A stretch of 6,905 nt of DNA from Nitrospiraceae bacterium (GTDB lineage: Bacteria > Nitrospirota > Nitrospiria > Nitrospirales > Nitrospiraceae). Location: the NCBI GenBank assembly GCA_011391455.1, contig JAABQN010000111.1, positions 1-6,905 on the forward strand, written 5' to 3'. Positions 4,830 through 6,905 of the stretch are shown piece by piece. Under the pieces are notes generated by a model. It saw nothing but the letters and a program-made list of their open reading frames with translations, ran no database searches and was not told where the DNA came from. How positions within the stretch are numbered: position 1 is the first letter of the stretch; every line of letters begins with the position of its first letter. Both the position numbers and the translations under genes were made by a program.

Positions 4830-6274
4830 GCAACCTCCGCACCGTCGCCGTCATCGGTGGAGGGATTTCTGGTCTCTCGACTGCCTATGCCCTTCACGAA
4901 CAGGCTGCTGCTGCCGGTATCCCGATCCACTGTACCGTAGTCGATGGCGCTTCCGTCTGGGGAGGCAAAATCGTCACCCATCGGATCGGCGATCTCGTGA
5001 CGGAGGCGGGGCCCGATTCTTTTCTGTCTCAGAAACCAGCCGGACTCGAGCTCTGTGACAAATTGGGGTTGACCGATCAACTCATCAACACCAACGAGAC
5101 CGGCAAGAGAGCCTCTGTCTACTCACGTGGCCGTCTCCATGAACTGCCTGAGGGATTAGTGATGATTGCGCCCAGTCAGCTGGGGCCCTTTCTCCGAAGT
5201 GGGCTCTTGAGTTGGGCGGGGCTCGCACGGATGGGACTGGATCTGGCCGTGCCGGTGAAGCGGTCACAAGTAGATGAATCCTTGGCCAGCTTCTTCCGAC
5301 GGCGGATCGGTCGGCAGGCGTTCGAGCGGATGATCGAGCCATTGATGGCCGGAATCTATGCGGGCGACGCGGAACAGATGAGCCTGCAGGCCACCTTCCC
5401 ACGGTTTATCGAATTGGAACAACAGTACGGGAGTGTGATTCGCGGGATGATGACATCCCGGAAGGACGGCCCACCTGCTACGCGCTCCGGTCCGAAGCGG
5501 ACGATGTTCATCAGCCTGAAAAACGGGTTGTCGGATCTAGTCGCTGCCCTTGTCCACCGATTAACAGACCAAGGCGTCACGCTCAGGGGAAACTGCGTCG
5601 TCGATGCATTACGGGTACGTTCCCATCAACCAGGCCGCTGGATGTACGACGTCATCCTCCATGACGGCTCGGCCCTGTCCGTGGACAGTCTCGTGCTGGC
5701 AACCCCGGCCTATGTGTCGGCTGAATTGGTTCGTCCACTTACCCCCATTGCCGGCGGGTTGCTGGAGATGATTCCCTATTCTTCGACGGCGACGATCGCG
5801 ATGGCCTACCCGCGTGCAGCTGTGTCCGGCGCGGCTGAAGGCTTCGGCTTTGTCGTCCCGAGGGTAGAAGGACGCGACCTCATTGCAGCGACCTGGACAT
5901 CGCTCAAGTGGCCACACCGCGCTCCGCCGGATCAACTCCTGGTGCGTTGTTATGTCGGCGGAGTCGGGCGAGAGGCTATCCTACAATTGGATGACCAAGC
6001 ATTGGTAGAGCGGGTCAGGGCAGAATTAGCCAGTATGTGCGGCGTGACCGCAGAGCCGGGGTTTGTAGAAGTCAATCGCTGGATGAGGGCCATGCCGCAG
6101 TATACGCTGGGACATCTCGAACGGCTGAACCAGATTGAAGCAGCACTCAGTCGCTATGGAGGACTGGTCCTCACAGGCGCCGGCTATCGAGGCGTCGGGA
6201 TTCCTGACTGTATCCGTGATGGGGCGCTCGCGGCTGAGCGGGTATTGCGCTATCTGTCCGGAGAACGATCATAA
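4826..6274 (+). CDS. hemG: FAD-dependent porphyrinogen oxidase (HemG in current annotation use; HemY/CgoX type)
   Basis: The enzyme oxidises protoporphyrinogen IX, or coproporphyrinogen III in the coproporphyrin route, with oxygen or another acceptor, and feeds HemH. From the GTG at 4826 the product is 482 aa, typical of this flavoprotein family and unlike the short flavodoxin-type HemG of E. coli. The Rossmann FAD site is AVIGGGISGLSTAYAL (8-23), with D40 ending strand 2 and WGGKI (45-49) following. EAGPDSFLSQKP is the conserved block after it, and the C-terminal FAD segment is GLVLTGAGYRGVGIPDCI with DGALAAERVL. I chose GTG 4826 because the FAD motif begins eight residues in, as in homologues, and because GTGA overlaps the hemH stop. 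The frame stays open to a TTG at 4658, but that would add 56 atypical residues inside hemH. No strong ribosome site is seen, consistent with coupling to hemH. Confidence 0.94.
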   Translation: MSNLRTVAVIGGGISGLSTAYALHEQAAAAGIPIHCTVVDGASVWGGKIVTHRIGDLVTEAGPDSFLSQKPAGLELCDKLGLTDQLINTNETGKRASVYSRGRLHELPEGLVMIAPSQLGPFLRSGLLSWAGLARMGLDLAVPVKRSQVDESLASFFRRRIGRQAFERMIEPLMAGIYAGDAEQMSLQATFPRFIELEQQYGSVIRGMMTSRKDGPPATRSGPKRTMFISLKNGLSDLVAALVHRLTDQGVTLRGNCVVDALRVRSHQPGRWMYDVILHDGSALSVDSLVLATPAYVSAELVRPLTPIAGGLLEMIPYSSTATIAMAYPRAAVSGAAEGFGFVVPRVEGRDLIAATWTSLKWPHRAPPDQLLVRCYVGGVGREAILQLDDQALVERVRAELASMCGVTAEPGFVEVNRWMRAMPQYTLGHLERLNQIEAALSRYGGLVLTGAGYRGVGIPDCIRDGALAAERVLRYLSGERS

Positions 6275-6281
6275 TTCGAAA

Positions 6282-6398
6282 CGTAACGGCTCAGGTAGAT
6301 AGGCTGAAGGGGCTCAGGCTGAAGGCTTCTAGGCCGAAGACTGCAGGTCGGATTTCCGAGCACTTCAGCCTGAACCCCTTCGGCCTGTACCCCTACCT
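6282..6398. repeat. palindromic intergenic element, copy 2, built of 15-nt units
   Basis: It starts eight bases after the hemG stop. The first 43 nt match copy 1 (1141-1183) at 41 positions. The left arm has 15-nt tandem units beginning AGGCTGAAG (6301), AGGCTGAAG (6316) and AGGCCGAAG (6331). The right arm has CTTCAGCCTGAACCC (6363-6377) and CTTCGGCCTGTACCC (6378-6392). The 24-nt arms 6301-6324 and 6363-6386 are complementary at 22 positions, and AGGTAG (6293-6298) faces CTACCT (6393-6398). The middle of the element has diverged from copy 1. There is no T-tract, so it is not a classical terminator. Confidence 0.85.
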
Positions 6399-6415
6399 CT
6401 AAACAAGGAACTGCC

Positions 6416-6823
6416 ATGGATACTCGAATAAAAATCATTGATGTGACCGGACCTGTCCGCGAACCTCGGGAGCAGGTGTTTTCCTATGACTATTCTATCC
6501 AACGGGCCTCCTGGGCGACCGCCCAGGCTGTGCGCGTGAAGGTGTCCATTCCGGATGAATTGGATGTGCTTCGTGGCAAGATTTTTGGGGCCGTCGCAGG
6601 AACGCCGGGTCAGCAACTCATGATTTCGAAGTTCTTGTCGCGGCATATCGCAGACGAAAAACTCCACATCGCCGAAGCAGACGGCATGTTGGCAGAGCGC
6701 CGCGACATAGTCGTGGCCCCCTACACAGGGCCACTGGTTCATCTGTTCCCACAGCTCGATACCTGGGCGAGCGAACAACAAGAAGCTTTGCGGGCAGAAA
6801 TCAAGACATTGGTGGGACTGTAG
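6416..6823 (+). CDS. conserved-looking protein of unknown function
   Basis: This is a 135-aa soluble protein that I do not recognise. The ATG at 6416 is well supported by AAGGA at 6405-6409, six nt upstream. No signal peptide, membrane segment or cysteine is visible. The N-terminal half looks like alternating beta strands (RIKIIDVTGPV, VFSYDYSIQ, AVRVKVSIP). The second half has helix-prone stretches (SKFLSRHIADEKLHIAEADG, ASEQQEALRAEIKTLVGL) around a PYTGPLVHLFPQLD loop. It lies 141 bp after hemG, separated by the palindromic element, so it may or may not share the hem transcript. A role linked to haem is possible from position only; nothing in the sequence shows it. Confidence 0.8.
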   Translation: MDTRIKIIDVTGPVREPREQVFSYDYSIQRASWATAQAVRVKVSIPDELDVLRGKIFGAVAGTPGQQLMISKFLSRHIADEKLHIAEADGMLAERRDIVVAPYTGPLVHLFPQLDTWASEQQEALRAEIKTLVGL

Positions 6824-6843
6824 TCGAGCAGTGCCTTCTGGGA

Positions 6844-6869
6844 AGGTTGAGGCTAAGGTCGAGGTTGAG
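6844..6869. repeat. hexamer tandem repeat (AGGNNN)
   Basis: Four full 6-nt units, AGGTTG, AGGCTA, AGGTCG and AGGTTG, are followed by AG. Just upstream, CCTTC (6834-6838) faces GAAGG (6842-6846) in a small 3-nt-loop hairpin that shares bases with the first unit. It begins 20 bases after the stop of the 135-aa gene. Confidence 0.6.
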
Positions 6870-6874
6870 CGCGT

Positions 6875-6905
6875 ATGCGAGTCGAACCAGAATCCTCTAC
6901 CGGAC
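6875..6905 (+). CDS. possible start of a further gene (cut by window end)
   Basis: An ATG at 6875 opens a frame (MRVEPESSTG) that runs off the window. GAGG at 6861-6864, inside the hexamer repeat, lies 10 nt upstream and could serve as ribosome binding site. Only ten codons are visible, so this is a weak call and no function can be given. Confidence 0.3.
   Translation, partial: MRVEPESSTG

Noticed and set aside
6871..6905. tRNA-like T-loop (GGTTCGA) on the minus strand
   Set aside because: The flanking five-base arms do not pair, and no acceptor or anticodon arm fits in the visible sequence.

Overview
The window looks like chromosomal DNA from a free-living, moderately GC-rich bacterium. 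The hemE-hemH-hemG order, several HEAT-repeat proteins and repeat-filled intergenic gaps fit Nitrospirota (Nitrospira-like) best. That assignment is an inference from gene content and style; there is no rRNA or other marker here to prove it. I see no insertion sequence, phage gene, CRISPR array, tRNA or rRNA.

Layout. (1) Positions 2-1140, plus strand: the 3' part of a HEAT-repeat protein gene, followed 20 bp later by a small membrane-anchored helical protein. (2) Positions 1141-1240: a long imperfect palindrome built of 15-nt units, between converging genes. (3) Positions 1251-2329, minus strand: a small lysine/arginine-rich protein followed by a second HEAT-repeat protein, probably one transcript from a promoter near 2394-2423. 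(4) Positions 2424-2700: a divergent intergenic region with heptamer arrays in opposite orientation at its edges and two related GC-rich hairpins between them. (5) Positions 2718-6274, plus strand: a haem operon, hemE (uroporphyrinogen decarboxylase), hemH (ferrochelatase) and hemG/hemY (FAD-dependent porphyrinogen oxidase). (6) Positions 6282-6398: a second copy of the 15-nt palindromic element. (7) Positions 6416-6823: a 135-aa protein of unknown function. (8) Positions 6824-6905: a hexamer tandem repeat and possibly the first codons of another gene.

How the genes work together. HemE makes coproporphyrinogen III. HemG-type oxidase and HemH then oxidise the macrocycle and insert iron, in the protoporphyrin or the coproporphyrin route. 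The order hemE-hemH-oxidase is the same as in the Bacillus hemEHY operon. A TTGACA/TAGAAT promoter lies so close to hemE that its mRNA is predicted to be leaderless. hemH and hemG overlap by four bases (GTGA), which implies translational coupling.

The most unusual material is intergenic. Four gaps each carry short-period tandem units (6, 7 or 15 nt), in three cases arranged as opposed arms that can fold into large hairpins. Three of these arrays begin within about eight bases of the preceding stop codon.
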